A stretch of DNA of 64,000 nucleotides from Nocardioides sp. NBC_00368 (lineage in GTDB: Bacteria; Actinomycetota; Actinomycetes; Propionibacteriales; Nocardioidaceae). The stretch covers positions 560,501-624,500 of the forward strand of contig NZ_CP107970.1 in assembly GCF_036090055.1 (NCBI RefSeq). The letters run 5' to 3'. The notes under the pieces were generated by a model. The model worked only from the letters and a program-made list of their open reading frames with translations. It did not search any database and was not told the DNA's origin. The number at the start of each line of letters is the position of its first letter. Positions within the stretch are counted from its first letter, which is position 1. The position numbers and the translations under genes were made by a program. This document shows, one piece after another, positions 8,755-18,800 of this stretch.

Positions 8755-9851
8755 CCAGCCGCCCGCCCGCAGACCATGCGCGTGCCGCTACGCCGCTGCT
8801 GCGAACGCTGCTCGACTACATTGCCCGGTACCCCAAACAGCGAGTCTTGCTCGTAGATCTGCAAGCGCACGCTTACCAGGAACACCCCACGCTACTTGGC
8901 GACCCCACCACCCGCACCCAGCTCGCGAACGCGTTCACCTCTGCCGCACAGACGGGAGCGATCACGCTCCCTGTCGGGGCGAAGAGCTGGGAATCACACA
9001 CCTTGCCACCATTGCCGCGTTGGGTCGCTAAACCCACCACCCCCAAACCCTCCAGCTCGGCAAAGCCTGCCCGTGTGTGGCCCGAACGTCTCCGAGCCGC
9101 CTCCTTGCTTGCTTCCCGCGACGACGAGAAGGAGGCGCTGGCCAAGATCGCCGACTGGCTCCGAGACCACCCCGACCCACAGTTGGTGCCGATCGAGGAA
9201 CGGTCGCTTGAAATCTTCGGATATGAGAAGGCACTCACCGCTCTCGTTGACAAGCGGCTGTTCACCACTGGTGCGCTCACGCTCGACCTGCTTGCCTGCC
9301 ACCCCACGCCGGTGCCTCTCCCAACCGTGCACATCCCCGGGAACGGCCCCACCCGATTGCTGGTCTGCGAGAACCACGCCGCCTACTACTCCGCGACGAC
9401 CGCCACACGTCGGTTGGCAGACGAGATGCGGCCAGACATCCATGTCGCGTTCGGTGGGGGAGGCCAGTTCACCGTCAGCCACGCCGAAATCGTCTTCCTC
9501 GACCCCGCCCCGGCGCGAATCCGCTATTGCGGCGACCTGGACTGGGCGGGCCTGAACATCGCCCGTCACGCCGCAACCCGCTATGCCGCCGCCATCCAGC
9601 CCGGCGACCCGGCGCTCGAGCCCGCAACCGCACACTTTGAGTGGATGCTGGCCCACGGCGCCGAGCAACCCGACCCCAGCAATCGCGACAACGCAGACAC
9701 CTCCACTCTGCTCCAGTGGATGCACGGCTGGCTTCCCTCCCGCCTGCACGGACCCGTGACCGATCTGCTTGTCCGGCGCGTCCGCATCAGTCAGGAGACC
9801 ATCGGGCTTGACACGCTTACGGCCCAGCCGCACCTCATCTCTGAACTTTGA
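8751..9851 (+). CDS. jetD: Wadjet/Mks-like toprim nuclease subunit (JetD/MksG role)
   Basis: A 366-aa protein starting at GTG in a GTGA overlap with jetC. The N-terminal half is a variable, DNA-binding-like region. The C-terminal half has toprim-like signatures: the acidic strand RLLVCENHAAYY (about residue 205, conserved Glu) and the paired aspartates in IRYCGDLDWAGLNIA (about 258-272). These resemble the DUF2399/DUF2220 toprim regions of JetD, the metal-dependent nuclease that cuts plasmids held by the SMC complex. Catalytic acids appear intact. The overlap with jetC supports a one-to-one complex. The DUF2399-like motif would suggest kinship to type II, but the partners do not obviously fit. 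Confidence 0.75.
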   Translation: MTSRPPADHARAATPLLRTLLDYIARYPKQRVLLVDLQAHAYQEHPTLLGDPTTRTQLANAFTSAAQTGAITLPVGAKSWESHTLPPLPRWVAKPTTPKPSSSAKPARVWPERLRAASLLASRDDEKEALAKIADWLRDHPDPQLVPIEERSLEIFGYEKALTALVDKRLFTTGALTLDLLACHPTPVPLPTVHIPGNGPTRLLVCENHAAYYSATTATRRLADEMRPDIHVAFGGGGQFTVSHAEIVFLDPAPARIRYCGDLDWAGLNIARHAATRYAAAIQPGDPALEPATAHFEWMLAHGAEQPDPSNRDNADTSTLLQWMHGWLPSRLHGPVTDLLVRRVRISQETIGLDTLTAQPHLISEL

Positions 9852-10251
9852 GTGTCGCAGAGTTCGCGGTGTGTGCGATCCAGGTACCCACCCGCCTGTG
9901 ATCGAGGTCTGGGGTGGGCTGGCAGCTTCAGAACAGCGCCGGATGCGGAGCATCGCCATCCTGGCCGGTAGGGACCTGCACAGGCCGGGCGCCGTACCCG
10001 ACTCGATCCGCACCTCCTCGATCGACACCAGGCAGACCTGCTGCTGGAGTGCTCGGCCTCTCGTGTCGGTGGCCGTACGATCTGGTGGGTCAGGTATGGC
10101 CAGTAGTGGACCGCTAGGTCTGGCTGCTGCACAGTGGGCCCGGTTCCAGCTCAGTCGCGGGCGCCGGGAACGGACACGACCTAGCCGTGGGCTAGCTGAC
10201 TATCCCGGTTCTGTGCCTTCGCGCGAGATCACGACGTCGGTCAGTCCAGGG
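9852..10251. other. Gene-free interval after jetD
   Basis: About 400 bases between the convergent ends of jetD and the 164-aa gene. No coding frame with family resemblance, repeat or clear terminator was found. Confidence 0.4.
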
Positions 10252-10746
10252 TTAGTCTTCATCGACAAGTCCTAGGGTCATCGCGGCGATGCACAGCCTC
10301 CCGCCGAAGGCGCCTTCGCCATCGCTCCAGATCGCATCGGCCAAGCCGGTGAACATGCGGTCGTGATCGTCCCAGTCGACTCCACCAACCACGACCGGCA
10401 GGTCGTCAGGTAGGTCGGGTCGGCAGGCGAGAAAGGTGCGTAGCGCGCCGACGGTCAGAGGTGAGGGATCGCTTGGGGGTCCGGCGGTGGGGGAGGCTTC
10501 TGTCTGTGTCTGCGGGGTGATTCCGATCTTGTGATCGCCCAGTTCGGCGTCTTCTAGGACCCCTTTGACGGTGCCGGCTTGGTCCGATGTCCCCATGAGA
10601 TATCCGCCGAACACCATCTTGTCCTGCCCATGTTTGAGGCGAGCAAGCTCATCCGCGCTGAACTGAATGTTCAGTTGATCGGTGCATGCCTCTTGCACGC
10701 TGGCGAGCCAGTCGCCGATTGAAACCTTCACTGGTGGACCGGGCAC
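10252..10746 (-). CDS. Hypothetical protein (164 aa)
   Basis: The protein begins VPGPPVKVSIGDWLASVQEACTD from a GTG start with GAGAGGAA five bases upstream. An N-terminal globular part ends near residue 75. A Pro/Thr/Ser-rich linker follows (about 78-95). The second module contains LTVGALRTFLACRPDLPDDLPVVVGGVDWD, a layout typical of small actinobacterial proteins with an 'LPDD.PVVV' strand. No catalytic motif is visible. It lies between jetD and the decayed gene at 10856-11160 and may once have been paired with that gene. Function unknown. Confidence 0.65.
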   Translation of the reverse strand: MPGPPVKVSIGDWLASVQEACTDQLNIQFSADELARLKHGQDKMVFGGYLMGTSDQAGTVKGVLEDAELGDHKIGITPQTQTEASPTAGPPSDPSPLTVGALRTFLACRPDLPDDLPVVVGGVDWDDHDRMFTGLADAIWSDGEGAFGGRLCIAAMTLGLVDED

Positions 10747-10855
10747 GACAGTTCCTCTCCGTCTGCTGCCAGCGCTTTGCAGGCAACGGATTGATCATCA
10801 CAGAAGGCACCGACAATTCTGCGTTGTCGCAGTCCAGGCCTCGATTTCTGCGGTG

Positions 10856-11160
10856 TCACGATCGCGAGTTGCAGACGTCCGAGACCCATGCGAAGGCGTC
10901 CATCATCTCCGAGGGCGGTGACATCACGATGTTCTCGATGACCTCGTCCGACAGGGGTAGGGTACGTGCCCGCCGTGTGTCTTCCACAGTGATGCCAACT
11001 GCCCCGAGCCATCGAGGTTGCTGGTAAGGACCTCGATGACGGTGGGCCATTCGCCGTCGACGATCTCGCACAAGAGACTCGTGGGTGACTCACGATTCCC
11101 GTTCGACGGCCCAGAGCCAGCGATGGAGCCAGTTTGCTGGGCCAGCCCTACCCAGCGTCA
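10856..11160 (-). pseudogene. Frameshifted unknown gene, copy 2
   Basis: Two minus-strand frames join into one plausible protein. The upstream frame gives SLLCEIVDGEWPTVIEVLTS, then DGSGQLASLWKTHGG; the downstream frame gives PLSDEVIENIVMSPPSEMMD, then AFAWVSDVCNSRS and a stop at 10856. Aligning the nucleotides with copy 1 at the left window edge (GLFASLRMTRDGEARHPLSDEV) shows copy 2 is one base shorter between the conserved 'ACAC' and 'CCCCTGTCGGACGAG' blocks. A single-base deletion therefore caused the frameshift. Each copy has a different lesion. Product unknown. Confidence 0.6.
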
Positions 11161-11218
11161 GATCGCGAGACTAGAAGACAACGAACCGGCGGCCTCGTCT
11201 TCTGTCGTCAATGGGTGA

Positions 11219-11413
11219 AACTGGGCGGTAGTCAGCGGGGCACTGCCCCACTTTTCGAGCCTCGCCGAGGCCCCGCAGATGATCGGCATTCAGTACGTGC
11301 CCCCGGCCGAGGCCGCCAGGCCGGACGGTGAAGACGGTGACGAAGTGATCTCGGTCGGCGAGGGCGGGTGTGTCGTGCCTGCTTCGACCAATTCCGTACT
11401 AAGGCAGGGCTAA
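11219..11413 (+). pseudogene. Possible gene fragment (65 codons, no start)
   Basis: An open frame after a stop at 11216 reads NWAVVSGALPHFSSLAEAPQ, then MIGIQYVPPAEAARPDGEDG, ending VPASTNSVLRQG. Composition is protein-like with an acidic tail, and there is an internal ATG at 11279. It lacks a ribosome binding site and looks like the 3' end of a lost gene. No family recognised. Confidence 0.3.
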
Positions 11414-11492
11414 GACCGCACGGCGTCATCTCTTGCGTCTTGACCATTGTGTTCGGCCTGGCGTCTTGGTGGGGGTGCGGCAGGATGAGTAC

Positions 11493-14400
11493 ATGCGGGG
11501 CATCTCGGGGACCGACGCGCTTGTGCGCGTTCTTGACTTCTGGTGGATGACGGAGCTCTTCAGTCCGCAGCAGATACCCAAGCCCATTGGTAGGAGTGCT
11601 CGTCCGGGCGAGCAGCAGGTGATTGAGTGGCGGCCGGGTCAGCGGCTTCCGTGGGAGCACCTGCCGCCCCCTCCTCGTCGGGGGAAGCAGGAGCAGGTGT
11701 GGCGTCATCAGGTCTACCTCGGGGTCTACGAGACCGAGGCCACCTACCAGTTCCTGCACCGCATGTTCCACGAAGACACCGACGCCTACGATGAGCGGCG
11801 CGGTGGGCGAAGCGCGTGTGCGGCAGTGGTCCTTGACCAGGACGGTCGGATTCTCGAGGGCTCGGCCGTCCTCTCGGCTGCGCTGTGGGCGGTGGGCCGC
11901 CTGTGCGCACCTGGCCCGGCCGATCCCGGCTGGGCAGTTGGTTTCGACAAGGCACAAAAGCGTCTCGACGATGCAGTCGACGAGCTCGAGGGTGACCGCC
12001 GTGAGCGCGCCGGTGCAGAACGGGTTCTGCCTCAGGACGGGGAGTCTCTGGTCTGTCTGAGGGACCTGGCCAACCGGTGCGCGGCGCTCGCGGACGTTGA
12101 GATGCTCAACTCGCCGCTGGTGGTCATCAGCAGCACCGCCGTGTCCGCCAAACGCGCCGCAGACGCGGCCGAAACCGCGGTCGAGAGCGACTTCCTCAAC
12201 AGCCTCTACCTCGAGGACCTGAGTCTTGTCCGTGCCCAGGTCGCCGACGGGAATCTCGGAGAGGCCCTGGACACCTATCTACGACCCGAGGCTTCCCTCA
12301 AGGTCGATGACCGGGTCGACGTGCGCCAGCACCCGGACGTGGTCGACGCGGCCACCTCCATCACCCGCCTACCCAAGGGACGCTGGCCCGCGAAGGCGAC
12401 CCACCCGTTGGCGCTGAGCCAGCAGTACGCCGTCAACACGACCATGGACACGCTCGCGCCGGCTTCGGGGCTGATGGGTGTCAACGGTCCGCCCGGCACG
12501 GGCAAGACGACGATGCTGCGTGACCTGCTGGCCGGCAACGTGGTCGAGCGAGCCCGACGCCTCGCGGGTCTGGCCAGTCCTGGGGAAGCGTTCATCACCG
12601 GCGAGACGATCCGATGGGTCGCCGACGGCCACGAACGAGAGTTGCCACGCCTGCGTGCCGAGCTGACCGGCTTCGAGATGGTGGTCGCCTCCGCCAACAA
12701 CACAGCCGTTGAGAACATCACCGTCGAGATCCCCTCTCGCGGGGCGATCGATGAGGCCTGGCACACCAGGGCCGACTACTTCGCCGACATCGCCACCGCC
12801 GTCCTCGGCCAGAACACCGACCCGGAAGATCCCCGTGCGGGGGCATGGGGACTGGTCGCGGCCAGGTTGGGTCGCAAGAAGTTCCGATCCGAGTTCCGCT
12901 CCAAGTTCTGGTTCGACAAGTTGTCCGGCCACGACACCGCGGCCGACGACCCCGCAGTGCTCGGCATGCAGAAGCGGCTGAGTAGGTGGGCCGGCAAGGA
13001 GGTGCCGCACAGGTCGTGGAAACAGGCCCGCGAGGCATTCCGCACGGCCGAGAAACGCGTAGATGAGCTCATCGAGGAACGACGCCTCGCCGCGAGTCGG
13101 CTCGCCGACCTGCCACGACTCACGGAGCGAGTGGGCCTCGCGGCGGCCGAGATCGACGAGACGACCTCGGCACTGACGCAATTGAAGGGGAAGGCACGGG
13201 CTGCCACCGCGGGTGAGAAACGCGCCGCGACCGACCTGGCCCAGGCCGCCGAGCGCCACGCCCGCCACATGAGCGCCAAGCCCGGCGTCCTGGAGACGAT
13301 CTTCTCCTTCGGACGCGCCCTGCGGGAGTGGCGCACCGGCCTGCGGCCGCTGGTCACTGATCTCGACGCTCACGAGAGTCGCCACCGCTCACTCCAAGGG
13401 GCCCTGGACCGGGTGCGCGAGGAGGTCGCGGCCTGTGAGCACGCCCTGGAGTCCGCACGAGGATGCCACCGCACTCTCCTCGCACGCCAGGACGAGCTGC
13501 GCACCGCCTGTGCCCGGGACCGGGACCGCTACCGCGAGGCGTACCCCGGCGTTGACCGAGCTGACGACGAGCGTGAGGGGCGGGCTCCCTGGCTCGACGC
13601 CGAGCTCGACACCGCGCGCTCGGAGCTGTTCTTGGCCGCGCTCAGTCTGCACGAGGACTTCCTCGCCAACGGCGGATGGAGGGTTGTGAGAGGGATGCGG
13701 GCTGCCATCGACGTCGTCGGTGGTGCCCACCCGGCCGATCTTGAACCGCACAAACTGCTTGCTGCCTGGCAGTTCTTCTTCCTCGCGGTGCCGCTGGTCT
13801 CGACCACGTTCGCCTCACTGGGCCGCATGTTCGCGAAGCTGGAGACCGAGGCGCTCGGCTGGCTGTTCATCGACGAGGCCGGCCAGACGGCACCGCAGTA
13901 CGCCGTCGGCGGGATCTGGCGTGCACGCCGGGTCATCTCGGTCGGGGACCCGCTCCAGCTGCAGCCAGTCGTGACGATCCCCAAGAAGGCACAGCGCGAC
14001 ATCGCCCACCACTACGGCATCGCCCCTGCATGGATCCCGCCCGAGGCATCGGTCCAGACGCTCGCCGACCGGGTCGCCCGCTACGGGACCACGCTGCCGC
14101 AGGGGGAGGAGTCGGTGTGGGTCAGTGCACCGCTGCGCGTCCACCGCCGCTGTGACGACCCGATGTTCACCCTGTGTAACCAGATCGCCTACGACGGGCT
14201 CATGGTCAACGGGGTCTATCGCAAGCTCGATGACCAGAAGAACCCCGATACTTTCGACGCCCTCGAGGGGCCTATCGTCACCCGCACCCGGTGGCTGGAT
14301 GAGCCCGCACCGAACCCGGGCACTCACCTGCAGCCCAACCAGATCGAACGGCTCAAGGTCGCGATCGCCTACCTGCACGAGAAACACGAGATCGGGTACG

Positions 14401-14702
14401 CCGACATGATCGCGATCTCCCCGTTCCGGTCGGTCGCCAATGCTCTTGAGCAGCTCGCCGCCACCTACCCGGGCGTGATCGCGGGCACCATTCACACCGC
14501 TCAGGGCAGGGAAGCAGACGTGGTCTTCCTCGTCCTGGGCGGCGACCCGGACAAGCCGAGCGCCAAGGCATGGGCAGCCTCCTCGGTGAACCTCGTCAAC
14601 GTCGCGGCCAGCCGCGCCAAACGCCGCCTCTACATCATCGGCGACCGTCAGGCGTGGTCGAAGCACAACTACTTCCGACAACTCGCCGCCGCGACCAAGT
14701 AG
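11493..14702 (+). CDS. SF1 (Dna2/NAM7-like) helicase, candidate defence protein
   Basis: A 1069-aa protein. I chose the ATG at 11493 (MRGISGTDALVRVLDFWW) because the same start region is preserved in the decayed copy at 22685. Residues about 1-310 are a family-specific N-terminal module. Then come Walker A MGVNGPPGTGKTTMLRDLL (about 328), an inserted coiled-coil region (about 500-680), Walker B LFIDEAGQTAPQ, motif III VISVGDPLQLQPV, and motifs V-VI GTIHTAQGREADVVF and VNVAASRAKRRLYIIGD. The order matches the UPF1/Dna2-like branch of SF1. It has no nuclease motif that I can see. It sits in a defence cluster between the Wadjet-like operon and the Type ISP gene, so an antiviral role is plausible but inferred. 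Confidence 0.8.
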   Translation: MRGISGTDALVRVLDFWWMTELFSPQQIPKPIGRSARPGEQQVIEWRPGQRLPWEHLPPPPRRGKQEQVWRHQVYLGVYETEATYQFLHRMFHEDTDAYDERRGGRSACAAVVLDQDGRILEGSAVLSAALWAVGRLCAPGPADPGWAVGFDKAQKRLDDAVDELEGDRRERAGAERVLPQDGESLVCLRDLANRCAALADVEMLNSPLVVISSTAVSAKRAADAAETAVESDFLNSLYLEDLSLVRAQVADGNLGEALDTYLRPEASLKVDDRVDVRQHPDVVDAATSITRLPKGRWPAKATHPLALSQQYAVNTTMDTLAPASGLMGVNGPPGTGKTTMLRDLLAGNVVERARRLAGLASPGEAFITGETIRWVADGHERELPRLRAELTGFEMVVASANNTAVENITVEIPSRGAIDEAWHTRADYFADIATAVLGQNTDPEDPRAGAWGLVAARLGRKKFRSEFRSKFWFDKLSGHDTAADDPAVLGMQKRLSRWAGKEVPHRSWKQAREAFRTAEKRVDELIEERRLAASRLADLPRLTERVGLAAAEIDETTSALTQLKGKARAATAGEKRAATDLAQAAERHARHMSAKPGVLETIFSFGRALREWRTGLRPLVTDLDAHESRHRSLQGALDRVREEVAACEHALESARGCHRTLLARQDELRTACARDRDRYREAYPGVDRADDEREGRAPWLDAELDTARSELFLAALSLHEDFLANGGWRVVRGMRAAIDVVGGAHPADLEPHKLLAAWQFFFLAVPLVSTTFASLGRMFAKLETEALGWLFIDEAGQTAPQYAVGGIWRARRVISVGDPLQLQPVVTIPKKAQRDIAHHYGIAPAWIPPEASVQTLADRVARYGTTLPQGEESVWVSAPLRVHRRCDDPMFTLCNQIAYDGLMVNGVYRKLDDQKNPDTFDALEGPIVTRTRWLDEPAPNPGTHLQPNQIERLKVAIAYLHEKHEIGYADMIAISPFRSVANALEQLAATYPGVIAGTIHTAQGREADVVFLVLGGDPDKPSAKAWAASSVNLVNVAASRAKRRLYIIGDRQAWSKHNYFRQLAAATK

Positions 14703-14738
14703 CGCTGCATCAGCGCCCTATCAACTGCGCGGTAAGGC

Positions 14739-14918
14739 ATGGGCGCACCCGCTCTGGCCGACGACCTCAAGATCAGTCCGCGCCAGGCGCGCGACCTGCT
14801 CAGGGGCGTCCATCAGCGCCCCGAGGAGAAGTCGGGTCGGAGGAGGGCGAATCGTAGGCCCGTGGCGGACAACGGCCGGCCGGCAGGACAGTTCAGATGC
14901 CGCGGCTGCCATATGTAA
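14739..14918 (+). CDS. Possible small helix-turn-helix-like protein (59 aa)
   Basis: A short frame 36 bases after the helicase reads MGAPALADDLKISPRQARDL, then LRGVHQRPEEKSGRRRANRR, ending CRGCHM. The first 25 residues could form a helix-turn-helix; the tail is basic with a CRGC pair. No clear ribosome binding site. It may be a remnant rather than a gene. Confidence 0.3.
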   Translation: MGAPALADDLKISPRQARDLLRGVHQRPEEKSGRRRANRRPVADNGRPAGQFRCRGCHM

Positions 14919-15010
14919 CGCCGCAGATGGTGCGCGACCTTTGGGGCGAAACATCGCGGTGACCGGTGCGGTGGTCAACCTCTGGCGCGATATGCGCGGC
15001 AGCCGGGGTT

Positions 15011-15036
15011 GTCAGCTGGGTTCGTCAGCTGGGTTC
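15011..15036. repeat. Tandem 13-bp duplication
   Basis: Two adjacent copies of GTCAGCTGGGTTC lie just downstream of the stop of the 54-aa zinc-ribbon gene. They are probably a replication-slippage product. Confidence 0.5.
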
Positions 15037-15048
15037 GGCAGTGACTGG

Positions 15049-15213
15049 CTATCGCCGTGCGCTGGTGTGGTCGTCGAGCACGGTGCTGCCGCCGAACCAG
15101 AGTCGTCCACAGCTCGGGCACTCGATCTTCCACTCATCCGATCCCGGCGTAGGGATCATCTGACCGACATCGAGTCCGCTTGAGGGGCACCGATCATCCT
15201 CGTTCGAATCCAT
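15049..15213 (-). CDS. Small zinc-ribbon-like protein (54 aa)
   Basis: The frame reads MDSNEDDRCPSSGLDVGQMI, then PTPGSDEWKIECPSCGRLWF, then GGSTVLDDHTSARR. It has one complete CPSC knuckle and a partner CPSS in which the second Cys is replaced, so metal binding may be altered. A diverged copy of the C-terminal part (FGGNTVLDEHPRARR) lies at about 24913-24965, in the same orientation relative to a decayed copy of the upstream helicase. Conservation of reading frame between copies supports a real gene. Function unknown; possibly a partner of the SF1 helicase. Confidence 0.5.
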   Translation of the reverse strand: MDSNEDDRCPSSGLDVGQMIPTPGSDEWKIECPSCGRLWFGGSTVLDDHTSARR

Positions 15214-15836
15214 GATGCCGACACTACGTGCCGATTGCCGACACTGGTTCGACCGACGTGGTTCGGCGAGCCAGTGTGTTGCCGAGCCGGAGCCTCACCC
15301 GCCGCAGAGCGTCACCTCGACGGTTCGGGCCGGTCCACCAGCCGTGCCGTGATGAGCCGTACTGGGTGCGGGACCTGATCTGCACGAGCCAGCATCGTCG
15401 CGGATGCGTCCTCATGACGCAGCGCTGGAGGTGCCTGTTCCAGCGATCAGAGCGCTCCTGAGAGCGATTGGAGGAAGGTGTAGGACGGGGCCCCTGCCGC
15501 AGTCGGCGTTCCTCGGTGGGGCCGCGATCAGCGGCTGGGCCCGGTCGAAACCAGTCTCGGCTGGCCGCAACGAGGCTCCCGCCGGCGGAACGGACGCACG
15601 GGGCGATCTCGGAGGCACGGAACATGTGGCGCTCGTGGGCGTTGTTGAGTCCAGATGATGCCTGCGACCGTCGACATTTATGGTGTGCTGATCGTGGTCC
15701 AGGCAGTGGGCGTCAACAGTTGTCCTCGCGGCCCACGTCCTGCGACCGCCAGAATCCTGGAGCCGCGCGCCGGGAGCCGGGAGCAGGCTTGCCCGACATG
15801 TTGAGGGTTGCGAGGCAGCGGGGTTCTCTTTACGGC
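15214..15836. other. Gene-poor interval before the Type ISP gene
   Basis: About 620 bases. An open frame continues upstream of the chosen Type ISP start, but its translation (Arg/Ser/Gly-rich, no domain) looks non-coding. ACACTGG and CCAGTGT form a 7-bp inverted repeat around 15240-15276. No further gene is supported. Confidence 0.35.
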
Positions 15837-18800
15837 ATGATCGGGCCCGTGCCAACGTCGATTCATGAACTTCTCGGGGACCTCCGGGCGACTGCGCTCG
15901 ACAAGCGCGACCAGGGCGACCGGTTCGAACGCTTGATCGCCACCTACCTGCGCTCAGACCCGGAGTGGACCGCCAAGTTCGAGCAGGTGTGGCTGTGGCC
16001 GGATTGGCCAGGTCGCGACGGCTCTCGCGACATCGGGATCGACCTGGTCGCGAAGAATCGCGACGATGACGGCTACTCGGCGATCCAGTGCAAGTTCTAC
16101 GATGCCGGGCACAAGGTGTCCAAGGCCGACATCGACTCGTTCTTGGCCGCGTCGATGCGCCCCACCTACGGCTTCACTCGCCGGTATCTCTTCGACACCG
16201 CGGCCGGTTGGTCTGGCAACGCTGAGGAGGAGCTCGTCGGTGTCGCCCAGCGCGTCGATATCGACTATCTCAACGAGGCGGCGTTCGACTGGGGTGCCTA
16301 CGACTGGAAGACCCCCGAGGTGCTTGTCCCGACGGGCAAGAAGACGCCTCGGCCCCACCAGCAGGAGGCGATGGTCGAGGTTTTCGCGGGACTTGAGACC
16401 AACGACCGAGGCAAGCTGATCATGGCCTGCGGTACCGGGAAGACCTTCACATCGCTGAAGATCGCCGAGCACCTGGCCGGGACGGGCAAGAGTGTGCTGT
16501 TCCTGGTGCCGTCGATCCAGTTGCTCTCCCAGACTCTGCGGGAGTGGATGGCCCACAGCGAGGTCGACATCCGGCCCTTTGCGGTCTGCTCTGATGTTCG
16601 TGTTGGCCGCAAGACGGGCGATGGGGACGACGCTGACATGTCGGCGGTCGACCTGACCGAGCCTGCGACCACTGACGCAGCCACCCTGGTGACCCGTATG
16701 AGCGCAGGCAAGCATGCCACCGACCGGATGACGGTCGTGTTCTCGACCTACCAGTCCATCGACGTCATCGCTCAGGCCCAGGAGGCCGGTCTGGCCGAAT
16801 TCGACCTGATCATCTGCGACGAGGCTCACCGCACCACGGGCGCCACGCTCAAGGGCGCGGCTGACTCGTCATTCGTGAAGGTGCACGACAACGCCTACTT
16901 GCGTGCCGCCAAGCGGCTCTACATGACGGCCACCCCGCGTGTCTTCGGCGACGATGTACGCCGCAAGGCCAACGAGGCCGAGGCCGTGCTCGCCGACATG
17001 GACGACGTGGCCTTGTTCGGTCCCGAGCTGCACCGGCTTGGGTTCGGCGAGGCGGTTGAGGCCGACTTGTTGACCGACTACAAGGTGCTCGTCCTGGCCG
17101 TCGAGGAGAACTACATCGCGGAGAACTTCCAGGTCGCATTGGCCGAGTCAGGCGAGATCCGGCTCGACGACGCCGCGAAGCTGATCGGCTGCTGGAACGG
17201 CCTCGCCAAGCACTTCACCGCAGACCAGACCGACCAGGTCGACCCCGCGCCGATGAAGACAGCGGTCGCCTTCGCCCGCGACATCAAGGCCTCGCAGCTG
17301 GCTGCCGTCAGCTTCCCGATCATGGTCGACCAGGCATTGCAACATCAGGGAGAAGACGACACAGACGATGACGGCAGTACCGCCGAAGCCGCACGTAACG
17401 GCCTTCGGGTCGATGCACGCCACGTCGACGGCACGATGGGCATCCATGAGCGCAACAGCCGCCTGGCGTGGCTGAAAGAGGATGCAGGCGGTGGAGTCTG
17501 CCGCATCCTGACCAACGCGCGGTGCCTCTCAGAAGGCGTCGACGTGCCGGCGTTGGATGCGGTTCTTTTCCTGACGCCGCGTGGTTCCCAGGTCGACGTG
17601 GTCCAGTCAGTAGGTCGGGTGATGCGGAAGGCCCCAGGCAAGGAGCTCGGCTACATCATCCTGCCGATTGTGATCCCCTCTGGTGTAGCACCGGAGGATG
17701 CGCTCAAGGACAACGAGCGGTACAAGGTCGTGTGGCAGGTGCTGCAGGCGCTGCGGTCACACGACGAGCGCTTCCACGCGATGATCAACCAGATCGAGCT
17801 CAACAAGAAGCGCTCACCGAAGCTCGTCATCGACAACGTCACCCCTGGCGAGGAGACCGAGAACCCCGACGATGGTGACGGCTCGGAGCAGATGAGCCTC
17901 GACCTCGGCTTCGACGGGTTCCGTGACGCCATGTATGCCCGCATTGTGCAGAAGGTCGGGGAGCGCAAATATTGGGAGAGCTGGGCCAAGGACGTCGCTG
18001 ATATCGCCCAGTCCCACATCATCCGCATCAAGGGTCTCCTCGCCGACCCCGCCTCATCTCAAGCCAAGGAGTTCGACGCGTTCCTCAAGGGACTGCGCGA
18101 CTCTCTCAACGACTCGATCACCGCGGCTGATGCGATCGACATGCTCGCACAGCACCTGGTCACACGCCCGATCTTCGAGGCACTGTTCGAGGGCTACTCG
18201 TTCACCGAGACAAACCCGGTGGCTCGGATCATGGAGCTGATGCTCGCCTCGCTCGACGAGCATCCGCTGGCCGCTGAGAGCGCTGCGCTGGAAGGCTTCT
18301 ACGAGTCGGTGCGTCGCAGGGTCGCGGGTGTCGACAACGCGGAGGGTAAGCAGCGCATCCTGATCGAGCTATACGACAAGTTTTTCGCCGCTGCGTTCAA
18401 GAAGACCGTCGACAAGCTTGGCATCGTCTATACCCCCGTCGAGATCGTTGACTTCATCCTGCGTTCTGCTGACGACGTGCTTCGAGCCGAGTTCGGCCAG
18501 GGCCTTACCGACGAGGGCGTCCATATCCTCGACCCGTTTACAGGCACCGGCACCTTCCTCGTACGGCTGCTGCAGTCCGGACTGATCGAGAAGCACGACT
18601 TGGCACGTAAGTACGCGAGTGAGATTCATGGCAACGAGATGCTCCTGCTGGCGTACTACATCGCCACTGTCAACATCGAGACCACCTACGCTGACCTCGC
18701 CGGTGAGCTGACCGAATTCCCAGGACTGGTGCTGACAGACACCTTCCAGTCGTGGGAACCCGACGACGTCCCCGATCTAGGCATCTTCGTGGAGAACACC

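Noticed and set aside
14896..14961. MPRLPYVTPQMVRDLWGETS-type 21-codon frame
   Set aside because: Protein-like N-terminus, but too short, without a ribosome binding site, and overlapping the 59-aa candidate.
15468..15836. Upstream extension of the Type ISP reading frame
   Set aside because: The extra 123 residues have no domain and look like translated intergenic DNA; recognisable sequence begins at 15837 or soon after.
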